Assembly (NCBI GenBank): GCA_002364215.1
Contig: DEXQ01000008.1
Coordinates: 365,706-429,705, forward strand
Direction: 5' to 3'
Source: Aequorivita sp. UBA3180
GTDB taxonomy: Bacteria; Bacteroidota; Bacteroidia; Flavobacteriales; Flavobacteriaceae
Length of the DNA stretch: 64,000 bases
The translations under genes were made by a program, and so were the position numbers. This document shows, piece by piece, positions 17,679-26,185 of this stretch (positions within the stretch are counted from its first letter, which is position 1; each line of letters opens with the position of its first letter). Below the pieces are notes generated by a model, which saw only the letters and a program-made list of their open reading frames with translations, made no database searches and was not told the DNA's origin.

Positions 17679-20201
17679 ATGGCTGAAGGTGATAAAATAA
17701 TCCCTATTAACATTGAAGATGAAATGAAATCTGCCTACATCGATTATTCGATGTCGGTCATAGTGTCACGTGCGCTGCCAGATGTTCGCGATGGAATGAA
17801 ACCGGTACACCGAAGGGTTTTGTTCGGAATGCACGAACTGGGCATTAGAGCCACGGGTGCACATAAAAAATCTGCGAGAATTGTGGGAGAGGTTCTCGGT
17901 AAATATCACCCCCACGGTGATACCTCGGTATATGATGCCATGGTGCGTATGGCCCAAGAGTGGAGCTTGCGCTATTTGTTGGTTGATGGCCAAGGAAACT
18001 TTGGTTCCGTTGATGGTGATAGCCCAGCAGCAATGAGATATACAGAAGCTAGGATGCAGAAAATTTCTGAAGAAATGCTTGCTGATATTGATAAGGAAAC
18101 CGTTGACCATCAATTAAATTTTGATGATACCTTAAAAGAACCAACCGTACTTCCAACCCGCGTTCCGGGGCTTTTGATCAATGGAGCTTCAGGTATTGCA
18201 GTGGGGATGGCTACAAATATGCCGCCGCACAACCTCACAGAAGTTGTAAACGGGACGATAGCATATATTGAAAATAACGATATTGAAATTGATGAGCTGA
18301 TGCAGCACATCAAGGCTCCTGATTTTCCTACCGGTGGAATTATTTACGGATATGAAGGGGTTCGCGAAGCTTTTCACACAGGTCGCGGTCGCGTGGTAAT
18401 GCGTGCCAAGGCGAGTTTTGAAGAGGTAAACGGAAGGGAGTGTATTGTGGTATCTGAAATTCCATATCAAGTGAACAAGGCAGATATGATTAAAAAAACT
18501 GCCGACTTAGTAAATGATAAAAAAATAGAGGGTATTTCCAATATCCGCGATGAGAGTGATAGAAAGGGAATGCGTATTGTTTACATTTTAAAGCGTGATG
18601 CCATCCCAAATATCGTACTGAACACTTTATTCAAATATACAGCATTACAGTCCAGCTTTAGCGTAAACAATATCGCGTTGGTAAAGGGAAGGCCACAAAT
18701 GCTGAACTTGAAGGAGTTGATTCATTACTTTGTGGAGCACCGTCACGAAGTTGTGGTTCGCCGTACTGAATATTTACTTCGCAAAGCAGAAGAACGTGCA
18801 CATATTCTGGAAGGATTGATAATTGCGTCAGATAATATAGATGAGGTAATTAGATTGATCCGTGCTTCTTCCAATGCAGACGAAGCAAGGGAGCGGTTGA
18901 TGGAAACTTTTAAACTCACCGAAATACAAGCCAAAGCTATAGTTGAAATGCGCCTTCGCCAATTGACGGGTCTGGAGCAGGATAAACTTCGAAGTGAGTA
19001 TGAAGAATTGATGAAAACAATTCAGGATTACAAAGACATTCTTGCCAGCAAAGAGCGCAGAATGCAAATCATCAAAGAAGAACTTGAGGAAATTCGTGAT
19101 AAATATGGCGATGAGCGCCGCTCTACAATTGAATATGCAGGAGGGGACGTAAGTATTACAGATTTAATTGCAGATGAGCAGGTGGTTTTAACTATTTCGC
19201 ACGCAGGCTATATTAAGCGTACTTCCCTCTCAGAATACAAAACACAGAATAGAGGAGGGGTTGGTCAAAAAGCTTCTGCTACAAGAAACGAGGATTTCTT
19301 AGAGCATCTTTTTGTAGGAACCAATCACCAATATATGCTGTTCTTCACCCAAAAAGGAAAATGTTTCTGGATGCGCGTTTTTGAAATTCCCGAAGGAACG
19401 CGAACTTCCAAAGGAAGAGCTATTCAAAATCTTATAAATATTGAACCGGATGATAAAGTGAAAGCTTTCATCTGTACCCAGGATTTAAAAGATGACGAGT
19501 ACATAAATAGCCATTATGTAATTATGGCCACCAAAAAAGGACAGGTTAAGAAAACTCCTTTGGAGCAATATTCAAGACCAAGAACTAACGGTATCAATGC
19601 AATAACCATCCGCGAAGACGATGAACTGCTTGAAGCAAAATTGACAACCGGTAACAGTCAAGTAATGTTGGCGGTAAAATCTGGAAAAGCCATACGTTTT
19701 GAAGAAGAAAAGACTAGACCGATGGGAAGGAATGCCTCAGGAGTTCGCGGAATTACACTCGGCAATGAAAAAGACGAAGTTGTAGGCATGATTGCAGTAG
19801 ATGATGGCGATTCTGAAATCTTGGTTGTTTCAGAAAATGGTTACGGAAAAAGATCTTCTATTGAGGATTATCGAATCACCAACCGAGGCGGAAAAGGAGT
19901 AAAAACTATTAATATTACCGAAAAAACCGGTAAATTAGTAGCAATCAAGAATGTAACCGATGATGATGACTTAATGATTATCAACAAATCTGGGATTGCC
20001 ATTAGAATGGCCGTAGCAGATCTTCGAGTTATGGGTCGTGCCACCCAAGGTGTGCGGTTGATAAAAGTTAGGGAAGATGATGCCATTGCAGCAGTAGCAA
20101 AAGCTATGAAAGACGACGATGACGATGTAGAAATCTTAGAAGAAACCAATGATGGCACCACTCTTGATAATAACGAAACTCAAACCGAAAATAACGAATA
20201 A
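17679..20201 (+). CDS. gyrA: DNA gyrase subunit A
   Basis: Breakage-reunion subunit of gyrase, 840 residues. Seen: HPHGDTSVYD (quinolone pocket; Thr82 and Asp86 correspond to E. coli Ser83 and Asp87), catalytic Tyr121 in MRYTEARM, the coiled-coil region, and a C-terminal pinwheel domain with the GyrA box form NRGGKGVKT (about 735). The tail is strongly acidic (DDDDD, then many Asn/Glu/Thr). Thr at the Ser83 position is, to my knowledge, the normal residue in Flavobacterium, so no resistance change is evident. Followed after 10 bases by a TPR gene, probably co-transcribed. Confidence 0.98.
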   Translation: MAEGDKIIPINIEDEMKSAYIDYSMSVIVSRALPDVRDGMKPVHRRVLFGMHELGIRATGAHKKSARIVGEVLGKYHPHGDTSVYDAMVRMAQEWSLRYLLVDGQGNFGSVDGDSPAAMRYTEARMQKISEEMLADIDKETVDHQLNFDDTLKEPTVLPTRVPGLLINGASGIAVGMATNMPPHNLTEVVNGTIAYIENNDIEIDELMQHIKAPDFPTGGIIYGYEGVREAFHTGRGRVVMRAKASFEEVNGRECIVVSEIPYQVNKADMIKKTADLVNDKKIEGISNIRDESDRKGMRIVYILKRDAIPNIVLNTLFKYTALQSSFSVNNIALVKGRPQMLNLKELIHYFVEHRHEVVVRRTEYLLRKAEERAHILEGLIIASDNIDEVIRLIRASSNADEARERLMETFKLTEIQAKAIVEMRLRQLTGLEQDKLRSEYEELMKTIQDYKDILASKERRMQIIKEELEEIRDKYGDERRSTIEYAGGDVSITDLIADEQVVLTISHAGYIKRTSLSEYKTQNRGGVGQKASATRNEDFLEHLFVGTNHQYMLFFTQKGKCFWMRVFEIPEGTRTSKGRAIQNLINIEPDDKVKAFICTQDLKDDEYINSHYVIMATKKGQVKKTPLEQYSRPRTNGINAITIREDDELLEAKLTTGNSQVMLAVKSGKAIRFEEEKTRPMGRNASGVRGITLGNEKDEVVGMIAVDDGDSEILVVSENGYGKRSSIEDYRITNRGGKGVKTINITEKTGKLVAIKNVTDDDDLMIINKSGIAIRMAVADLRVMGRATQGVRLIKVREDDAIAAVAKAMKDDDDDVEILEETNDGTTLDNNETQTENNE

Positions 20202-20211
20202 ACTTTAACAC

Positions 20212-21474
20212 ATGAAAACACGAATTTTAATAACAGGACTTGCATTTGTATCTGCTATTTCATTTGGACAAAAAAAAGAAATTAAAAAAGCAGAAAAGGC
20301 CGTAAAATCAAGTGAATATAGTGAAGCTTTGACATATTTGGGCGAAGCAGAAACTATGCTTGGTAGTGCGGATAATGACACAAAAGCGCAATTTTATGCA
20401 ATAAAAGGTGAAGCTCTTTTAGGCTCAGCTGGAAATGATTTCAATAAATTAAAAGGAGCTGCAGATGCTTTTAGTACTTCTCTTTCACTAAATCCAAAAA
20501 TCGAGTCCGAAATTAGTGAACAATTGCAAAACTTAAGAGCTACGTTAATCAATGGTGCAATAAAAGATCAAAACGCACAACAGTATAAAATGGCTACCGA
20601 TAAACTGTATACAAGTTATATGGTTACAAAAAAGGATACTTCAGACTTATATTTTGCAGCTGGAAATGCCGTGAATGGCCAGGATTATGATACGGCTATC
20701 AAATATTATCAAATGCTGTTGGACCTTGGTTATACAGGGGCAACAAACGAATTTGTAGCCACAAATAAGGCTACAGGCCAAGTAGAAGCTTTTGAAACTG
20801 AAAATATAAGAAATATCGCAGTAAAATCTGGAGAATTTATCAAACCTGAGTCACGTGTTACCGAATCCAGAAAAGGAGAAATACTTCGCAATATGACACT
20901 TATTTATATTGAAAGAGGAGATACCGAAAAAGCAAAAGCATTAATTAAAACTGCAAGAGCAGAAAACCCTGATGATGTTTTCCTTATGAGAGCTGATGCT
21001 GATATGAGTTATAAAATGGGTGATAATGCAAGATATAACGAATTGATGGAAAAAATTGTAGCCTCAGATCCTGAAAATCCTGAGCTTTATTTTAACTTAG
21101 GTATTAGCAACGACCAATTGGGCAACCAGGAAAAAGCTTTGGAATATTACAATAAAGCATTAGAGCTGAGACCCGATTATGAGGCAGCGCTAATTAATCT
21201 TGCTGCTTTGAAGCTATCTGGTGAAGATAAAATCGTTGAGGAAATGAATAGCTTAGGAAATTCTGCCGCAGACAACAAAAAATACGATGAGCTTAAAAAA
21301 CAACGCGAGCAATCATACAAAGATGCGTTACCATATTTAGAGAAGGCCAGAGCAATCAATCCTTCCAACCAAAATGTACTTAAATATTTAATGAATATTT
21401 ATAGTCAGATTGGGGAAGATGCAAAATACAAAGAAACTAAGGCCAAACTTGAAGCATTGGAAGCTCAAGGATAA
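20212..21474 (+). CDS. Exported tetratricopeptide repeat protein
   Basis: A 420-residue protein with signal peptide MKTRILITGLAFVSAISFG and mature start QKKEIKKAEK. TPR-like helices run through the chain; the clearest are NPELYFNLGISNDQLGNQEKALEYY (given in part: FNLGISNDQLGNQEKALEYY, about 285-305) and the KALELRPDYEAALINLAALKL turn that follows. A second TPR region is at about 360-410. Function unknown; such proteins are periplasmic scaffolds. It starts 10 bases after gyrA and ends at a strong terminator, so gyrA and this gene form one transcription unit, an arrangement I believe is common in Flavobacteriaceae. Confidence 0.88.
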   Translation: MKTRILITGLAFVSAISFGQKKEIKKAEKAVKSSEYSEALTYLGEAETMLGSADNDTKAQFYAIKGEALLGSAGNDFNKLKGAADAFSTSLSLNPKIESEISEQLQNLRATLINGAIKDQNAQQYKMATDKLYTSYMVTKKDTSDLYFAAGNAVNGQDYDTAIKYYQMLLDLGYTGATNEFVATNKATGQVEAFETENIRNIAVKSGEFIKPESRVTESRKGEILRNMTLIYIERGDTEKAKALIKTARAENPDDVFLMRADADMSYKMGDNARYNELMEKIVASDPENPELYFNLGISNDQLGNQEKALEYYNKALELRPDYEAALINLAALKLSGEDKIVEEMNSLGNSAADNKKYDELKKQREQSYKDALPYLEKARAINPSNQNVLKYLMNIYSQIGEDAKYKETKAKLEALEAQG

Positions 21475-21495
21475 AAGCTTTGTAACTATATAATC

Positions 21496-21526
21496 AAAAA
21501 CCCCTGATATTTCAGGGGTTTTTCTT
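21496..21526 (+). terminator. Rho-independent terminator of the gyrA-TPR unit
   Basis: AAAAACCCCTGA pairs with TCAGGGGTTTTT around a short loop (21496-21524), followed by CTTTTT. It lies 22 bases after the TPR stop. The A/T-rich flanks make it suitable for the convergent NlpC/P60 gene as well. Confidence 0.85.
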
Positions 21527-21527
21527 T

Positions 21528-22277
21528 TTATATAATTCTTTTTATTACTCTAAGTTTGTGGGTGTGGTTGCGCATTTCATAATTGAAAATTCCACTGTGG
21601 TCCAATCTATCAATGCGCACCTTTCCGTGGGCGTGGATAATATAATTATCCTTCATAATAATTCCTACATGGGTAATCTTCCCTTCTTCATTGTCAAAAA
21701 ATGCCAAATCGCCCGGCTCACTTTCTTCAATAAAACTCAAAGCTTCTCCTTGGGTTGCCTGCTGGCTTGCATCGCGAAGCAATTTATAGCCATTCAGTTT
21801 ATAGACCATTTGCGTAAAACCACTGCAATCAATACCAAAAGGCGTTTTGCCGCCCCATAGATATGGGGTATTTAAATAGAGTAGAGCAGTTTCAACCAAA
21901 TGTTCCTTCGGAAGTTTTGCCGAAACTGATTTTCCTTCGAAATGATGTTTTAAATAAGCCGCTGCGGAAATATTACTTCCCAAACAAATGGAAAACAACT
22001 GATTGTCCGGCGCGGTAACAAAATCTACCAAATCTGATGAAAGCCCCACCGGTTTCTTTTCAAAATCGGAATAATCTTCTTCGGCTATATTAAAAAATTG
22101 TTTGTTGTCTATCCAACCTTCATATTTGTCAAAAGCCAAGCGGATTCGGCTCCACTTTTTCCGGGTTTCCAATATTTTGAAATGTTCGCCGTAAAGTACT
22201 TGCGTCACCATTTCACTCGCATCGGAAGCTTCGGCTCGAAGTGGGACCACACTTAAATTACAGATACCGTAATCCAT
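21528..22277 (-). CDS. NlpC/P60-family cysteine peptidase (C40) with SH3-like domain
   Basis: A 249-residue cell-wall peptidase. An N-terminal SH3-like region (about 1-70: VPLRAEASDASEMVTQVLYG, then WSRIRLAFDKYEGWID) precedes a C-terminal NlpC/P60 domain (about 125-245) with catalytic Cys151 in FGIDCSGFTQMVYK, His203 in ITHVGIIM and a second His215 in IIHAHGK. Family members cleave D-gamma-Glu-meso-DAP bonds in stem peptides. No signal peptide is visible at MDYGICNLSV, so it is either cytoplasmic, acting on recycled muropeptides, or exported another way. It is 30 bases downstream of the thiolase gene on the same strand. Confidence 0.9.
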   Translation of the reverse strand: MDYGICNLSVVPLRAEASDASEMVTQVLYGEHFKILETRKKWSRIRLAFDKYEGWIDNKQFFNIAEEDYSDFEKKPVGLSSDLVDFVTAPDNQLFSICLGSNISAAAYLKHHFEGKSVSAKLPKEHLVETALLYLNTPYLWGGKTPFGIDCSGFTQMVYKLNGYKLLRDASQQATQGEALSFIEESEPGDLAFFDNEEGKITHVGIIMKDNYIIHAHGKVRIDRLDHSGIFNYEMRNHTHKLRVIKRII

Positions 22278-22307
22278 TCAGAAATTATTGAAGATAGTTA
22301 CGGTTTT

Positions 22308-23486
22308 TTAGATTCTTTCAATTACCATTGCAGAAGCGCCACCGCCGCCATTGCAGATAGCTGCTGCACCAATTTTGGCATCGTTTTGTTTTAAAACATT
22401 TAAAAGTGTAATCAAAATACGAACGCCACTACAACCAAGCGGATGGCCTAAAGAAACTGCGCCTCCGTTAACGTTTACATTACTGTCGTTAAGCCCTAAA
22501 ATTTTCATATTGGCAAGCCCTACAACTGCGAAAGCTTCATTGAATTCAAAATAATCCACATCTTTAATTTCTATTCCGGCTTTTGCAATCGCTTTTGGAA
22601 GTGCTTTTGCAGGAGCTGTTGTAAACCATTTTGGTTCCTGTGCGGCATCGGCATAACTTTTTATATAAGCCAAGGGGGTTAAGCCCAATTCTTTCGCTTT
22701 CGCTTCACTCATTAAAACCATCGCGCCCGCACCGTCATTTATTGTTGATGCGTTGGCGGCTGTAACGGTTCCGTCTTTTGAAAATGCGGGACGCAAAGAA
22801 GATATTTTGTCCATTTTCACATTTTTGTATTCCTCGTCTTCTGAAACTATAACGGGTTCTCCGCGACGTTGTGGAACTTCCATGGAAATTACTTCATCTT
22901 TAAACTTTCCGTCAGCCCAAGCTTTTGCAGAACGTTCGTATGATTTAATAGCGAAGGCATCCTGATCTTCCCGAGAGAAATTATATTCGGTAGCACATAG
23001 ATCTGCACAGGTTCCCATGGCATTGTGATCGTAAGCATCTACCAAACCGTCTTTTTGCATTCCGTCAATCAAAGTAGCGGGGCCAAATTTTGTTCCACTG
23101 CGCATATGTACATAATGAGGGATATTGCTCATACTTTCCATTCCGCCGGCCACTATCACATCGGCATCGCCAAGTGCAATGGCCTGTGCAGCTTGCATTA
23201 CGGCTTTCATTCCCGATGCACATACTTTATTAACTGTGGTTGCAGGTACAGTATCTGGAATTCCGGCACCCAAAGCAGCTTGGCGTGCTGGGGCTTGACC
23301 CACACCCGCCTGAACCACATTGCCCATATATACTTCCTGAACGGCAGAAGGATCAAGGTTTATTTTATTCAATGCACCTTTAATGGCCGCTGAGCCCAAT
23401 TGGGTTGCGGTTAATGAAGATAGGCTTCCCATAAAACTTCCTATTGGTGTTCTGGCTGCGGATACTATAACTACTTTATTGTTCAT
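22308..23486 (-). CDS. Acetyl-CoA C-acyltransferase (thiolase)
   Basis: A 392-residue thiolase; condenses or cleaves acyl-CoA and acetyl-CoA. Seen: Cys89 nucleophile in VNKVCASGMKAV, the NEAFAV motif with its His-equivalent region, GGAVSLGHPLGCSG with active-site His, and the C-terminal Cys in AAICNGGGGASA. The sequence fits the biosynthetic acetoacetyl-CoA type (AtoB/PhaA-like). No beta-oxidation partners are adjacent. The upstream region has a GCGAAATTACGG motif whose reverse strand reads TAATTTCG, a near-match to the promoter -7 box. Confidence 0.94.
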   Translation of the reverse strand: MNNKVVIVSAARTPIGSFMGSLSSLTATQLGSAAIKGALNKINLDPSAVQEVYMGNVVQAGVGQAPARQAALGAGIPDTVPATTVNKVCASGMKAVMQAAQAIALGDADVIVAGGMESMSNIPHYVHMRSGTKFGPATLIDGMQKDGLVDAYDHNAMGTCADLCATEYNFSREDQDAFAIKSYERSAKAWADGKFKDEVISMEVPQRRGEPVIVSEDEEYKNVKMDKISSLRPAFSKDGTVTAANASTINDGAGAMVLMSEAKAKELGLTPLAYIKSYADAAQEPKWFTTAPAKALPKAIAKAGIEIKDVDYFEFNEAFAVVGLANMKILGLNDSNVNVNGGAVSLGHPLGCSGVRILITLLNVLKQNDAKIGAAAICNGGGGASAMVIERI

Positions 23487-23566
23487 GCTACTGTTTTTTA
23501 ATTTGAAATAAGGACTGCGAAATTACGGATTTCTAACTTAAATATCAATCTTTGCAAGTATTGGTT

Positions 23567-23598
23567 TTGGGATAACTCATTCCTTATTTATACCTTTA
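23567..23598 (+). promoter_or_regulatory. Putative promoter of the HD-phosphohydrolase gene
   Basis: TTG (23567-23569), a 21-base spacer, then TACCTTTA (23591-23598), one mismatch to TAnnTTTG. The ATG at 23616 follows after 17 bases. Confidence 0.45.
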
Positions 23599-23615
23599 CT
23601 TTAAGTTATTAATAT

Positions 23616-25661
23616 ATGAAGAACCTTTTTTCCTTGTTTGCGAAAAACCAGTCTCTTATTTATAAGGTTTTTCTATTTATAGCCTCAACGCTTTTAGTAA
23701 TATATTTTCTTCCGAAAGGTGGGCAGTTTAAATATAATTTCCAAAAAGGAAAGCCTTGGCAGTACGAAAATCTGTACGCACCCTTTAGCTTTACCATAAA
23801 AAAAGACGAAGACACGCTTAAAAAAGAGCGGGAAGAAATTAGAGGTAACGCAATACCATATTTTGAATACAACGATGAAACAGAGCTAAGAGTTGTTGAG
23901 AGTTTTTATGAAAATCTCGAAATAAAATATGTGGACAGCCTTTACAGCACACCATATAAAACCGTGGAAAGATTGGGCGGTTCCCTAATTTCAGAGGTAT
24001 ATAAAAATGGTGTTACTGATGAAATACATAATTATGAAGGCGATAGGCTCATATATTTAAAGAACGGTAACGAAATAGAGGAACGAACCTATTCACAATT
24101 GTTCAAGAAAGAAAATTTGAACAAAAAAGTCAGGGAGTTGATTGAAAAGAGCAACACGGAAGATGTGCAAGTACTGCTTTACAATCTTTTAAATGAAGTG
24201 CTTGAGCCCAATGTATCGCTAAATACCAGATTGACAAATGCAGCTATTGAGGCGGAGATTGCGGCATTAAACCCAAATCGCGGAATCATTGAAAAGGGAG
24301 GGCGAATCATTGCCAAGGGCGAAGTTGTTGAAGGGGATAAATTTCAAATTTTAAACTCGTTAAAAGCAGAATTTGATAGCCAGATTTGGAGTAAAAATAA
24401 TTACTTATGGCTATTAGTAGGCTATTCTATGCTGGTTTCACTAGTATTTTTAATGCTCTTTCTATTTCTGAAAAACTACAGGCCCGTTATATATAACAAC
24501 AATACTAAGGTCACTTTTATATTCTTCAACATTCTTTTAATGGTTTTTCTTACCACACTTGTGCTAAAAGTGCATGCCGATTATGTTTATGTGGTGCCCA
24601 TTTGTATTTTACCGCTTATTCTCAAAGCGTTCTTTGACCCACGCGTAGGTTTGTTTGTTCATGTTTTAACCATACTGTTGCTCGGGTTTATTGTCCCAAA
24701 CAGTTTTGAATATATGTTTTTACAGTTTATTGCAGGTATAGTTACCATATTAACTGTTTCAGAATTATATAAAAGAGCAAATTTGTTTATTTCCGTTGGG
24801 CAAATAACACTTATTTACATTCTTGGCTATTTTGCCTTTTTCGTGATACAGGAAGGAAATATACAGGCAATACAGTTGCAGAATTTTCAATACTTTATTC
24901 TTTGTGGTTTGGCAACCCTTTTCGCACATCCACTGATTTACTTTTATGAAAAAATCTTCGGGTTGGTTTCTGATGTTTCGCTGCTGGAGCTGAGCGATAC
25001 AAATTCTAAATTGCTGAAAGAGCTTTCAAACAAAGCTCCGGGAACATTTCACCATTCATTGAATGTTGCAAATCTAGCTGAAGCCTCGGCCAATGAAATT
25101 GGCGCTAACAGCATGTTGGTTAGGGTAGGAGCGCTATACCACGATATCGGGAAAATGCTAAACCCAACGATGTTTACAGAAAATCAAGTAAATTCAATCA
25201 ATTCGCATAACGAATTAGACCCGAAGGAAAGTGCGCAAATAATAATAGATCACGTAATTAAGGGCATTGAAATAGCCAGAAAGAATAATCTTCCCGATAG
25301 GGTGATTGACTTTATCAGGACCCACCACGGAACGAGTTTGGTGTACTTTTTTTACAGAAAGGAGCGGGAGCAGCAAGGTTCAGCAAATAAGGAAGATTTC
25401 ATCTACCCTGGACCTATTCCTTTTTCAAAGGAAACGGCTATTTTAATGATGGCCGACAGTGTGGAGGCTGCCAGCAAGAGCTTAAAGGAGCCTTCTTCCA
25501 CAATTATAGATGAGTTTGTTGAAAAAATAATCAACAATCAAATGGCCCAGGGACAGTTTTTAAACGCAAACATTACTTTTAAGGAAATTGAGACTATAAA
25601 AAAGGTACTCAAGAAGAAACTGAACAATATTTATCACCTTCGGGTAGAATATCCAGAATAA
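23616..25661 (+). CDS. 7TM-HD family phosphohydrolase (PgpH-like)
   Basis: A 681-residue membrane protein. One N-terminal helix (about 15-32), an extracytoplasmic 7TMR-HDED domain (about 40-260), seven membrane helices (about 265-450) and a cytoplasmic HD domain (about 475-640). The HD domain shows FHHSLNVANLAEA, RVGALYHDIGKMLNP (metal-binding HD), and HHGTS. This is the architecture of PgpH, which hydrolyses cyclic di-AMP to pApA, so a role in c-di-AMP turnover is likely. Monocistronic, convergent with the tRNA cluster. Confidence 0.92.
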   Translation: MKNLFSLFAKNQSLIYKVFLFIASTLLVIYFLPKGGQFKYNFQKGKPWQYENLYAPFSFTIKKDEDTLKKEREEIRGNAIPYFEYNDETELRVVESFYENLEIKYVDSLYSTPYKTVERLGGSLISEVYKNGVTDEIHNYEGDRLIYLKNGNEIEERTYSQLFKKENLNKKVRELIEKSNTEDVQVLLYNLLNEVLEPNVSLNTRLTNAAIEAEIAALNPNRGIIEKGGRIIAKGEVVEGDKFQILNSLKAEFDSQIWSKNNYLWLLVGYSMLVSLVFLMLFLFLKNYRPVIYNNNTKVTFIFFNILLMVFLTTLVLKVHADYVYVVPICILPLILKAFFDPRVGLFVHVLTILLLGFIVPNSFEYMFLQFIAGIVTILTVSELYKRANLFISVGQITLIYILGYFAFFVIQEGNIQAIQLQNFQYFILCGLATLFAHPLIYFYEKIFGLVSDVSLLELSDTNSKLLKELSNKAPGTFHHSLNVANLAEASANEIGANSMLVRVGALYHDIGKMLNPTMFTENQVNSINSHNELDPKESAQIIIDHVIKGIEIARKNNLPDRVIDFIRTHHGTSLVYFFYRKEREQQGSANKEDFIYPGPIPFSKETAILMMADSVEAASKSLKEPSSTIIDEFVEKIINNQMAQGQFLNANITFKEIETIKKVLKKKLNNIYHLRVEYPE

Positions 25662-25676
25662 TATTTATAAAACAAA

Positions 25677-25699
25677 AAACCTCCAGTAAATGGAGGTTT
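25677..25699 (-). terminator. Terminator of the tRNA cluster
   Basis: AAACCTCCA / TGGAGGTTT stem (9 bp) with a 5-base loop; read on the minus strand it is followed by TTTGTTTT, just 4 bases after the tRNA-Arg 3' end. On the plus strand the T-tract is short, so it serves the tRNAs better than the HD gene. Confidence 0.65.
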
Positions 25700-25703
25700 C
25701 AAG

Positions 25704-25777
25704 TGATCGCGACAGGATTCGAACCTGTGACCGTCTGCTTAGAAGGCAGATGCTCTATCCAGCTGAGCTACGCGACC
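25704..25777 (-). tRNA. tRNA-Arg (anticodon TCT)
   Basis: The minus strand folds as a tRNA: acceptor GGTCGCG with CGCGATC (one G-U) and discriminator A, D-arm GCTCAGCTGGATAGAGC, anticodon stem-loop CTGCCTTCTAAGCAG with anticodon TCT, T-arm CAGGTTCGAATCCTG. 74 bases; CCA is not encoded. Decodes AGA. Confidence 0.96.
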
Positions 25778-25789
25778 ATTGTTAAACAA

Positions 25790-25816
25790 AAAAACCGAAC
25801 TGTGTGTCCGGTTTTT
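25790..25816 (-). terminator. Terminator-like hairpin between tRNA-Pro and tRNA-Arg
   Basis: AAAAACCG (25790-25797) pairs with CGGTTTTT (25809-25816) around an 11-base loop. On the minus strand the second arm ends in a T-run, directly after tRNA-Pro. It may attenuate transcription or guide processing, since only about 12 bases then separate it from tRNA-Arg. Confidence 0.45.
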
Positions 25817-25817
25817 G

Positions 25818-25892
25818 TCGGGGTGGCAGGATTCGAACCTGCGGCCTCCTGCTCCCAAAGCAGGCGCGATAACCGGGCTACGCTACACCCCG
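25818..25892 (-). tRNA. tRNA-Pro (anticodon TGG)
   Basis: Minus strand: acceptor CGGGGTG with CACCCCG and discriminator A, D-arm TAGCGTAGCCCGGTTATCGC, anticodon stem-loop CCTGCTTTGGGAGCAGG with anticodon TGG, T-arm GCAGGTTCGAATCCTGC. 75 bases; CCA is not encoded. Decodes CCA and probably all CCN. Confidence 0.96.
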
Positions 25893-25950
25893 TGAACAGC
25901 AATTATATTGTTCACTGTAATTTTGGAGTTTTTGTTTAAACTCTATAATG

Positions 25951-26034
25951 CGGAGAGACAGGGATTCGAACCCTGGCGACGGTTGCCCGTCGACAGATTA
26001 GCAATCTGCTCCGTTACCACTCCGGCACCTCTCC
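25951..26034 (-). tRNA. tRNA-Ser (anticodon GCT)
   Basis: Minus strand: acceptor GGAGAGG with TCTCTCC (one G-U) and discriminator G, anticodon stem-loop CAGATTGCTAATCTG with anticodon GCT, a long variable arm (CGACGGGCAACCGTCG) as expected for a class II tRNA, T-arm CAGGGTTCGAATCCCTG. 84 bases; CCA is not encoded. Decodes AGC/AGT. First gene of the Ser-Pro-Arg cluster. Confidence 0.96.
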
Positions 26035-26070
26035 AGTTTTTTATGAACGTGTCATCCTAAAATGCGGTTG

Positions 26071-26101
26071 CAAATGTAAGTCTTCAAATGTAATAACGCA
26101 A
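26071..26101 (-). promoter_or_regulatory. Promoter of the tRNA cluster, with duplicated -7 box
   Basis: On the minus strand TTG (26101-26099), a 20-base spacer, then TACATTTG (26078-26071), an exact consensus promoter 37 bases before tRNA-Ser. A second identical TACATTTG lies at 26092-26085, 14 bases upstream of the first. Confidence 0.65.
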
Positions 26102-26140
26102 ACAAAAAATAGCCTTTTTTAAAGTTAAATTTTAAAGCGG

Positions 26141-26176
26141 TTTAAATCAAGTATATGCTGATTAAATTGATTTAAA
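26141..26176 (-). terminator. AT-rich inverted repeat after the THUMP-like methyltransferase gene
   Basis: TTTAAATCAA (26141-26150) and TTGATTTAAA (26167-26176) form a 10-bp AT-rich stem with a 16-base loop, 10 bases beyond the methyltransferase stop. Too AT-rich to be a strong terminator. Confidence 0.35.
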
Positions 26177-26185
26177 AAAAGAGCT

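Noticed and set aside
17915..17950. Thr at the position of E. coli GyrA Ser83 as a quinolone-resistance mutation
   Set aside because: Thr is, to my knowledge, the wild-type residue at this position in Flavobacterium, and the neighbouring Asp is intact.
25703..25939. Open frame beginning MIATGFEPVTVCLEGRC on the plus strand
   Set aside because: It is the antisense translation of the tRNA-Arg and tRNA-Pro genes, a well-known kind of false protein.
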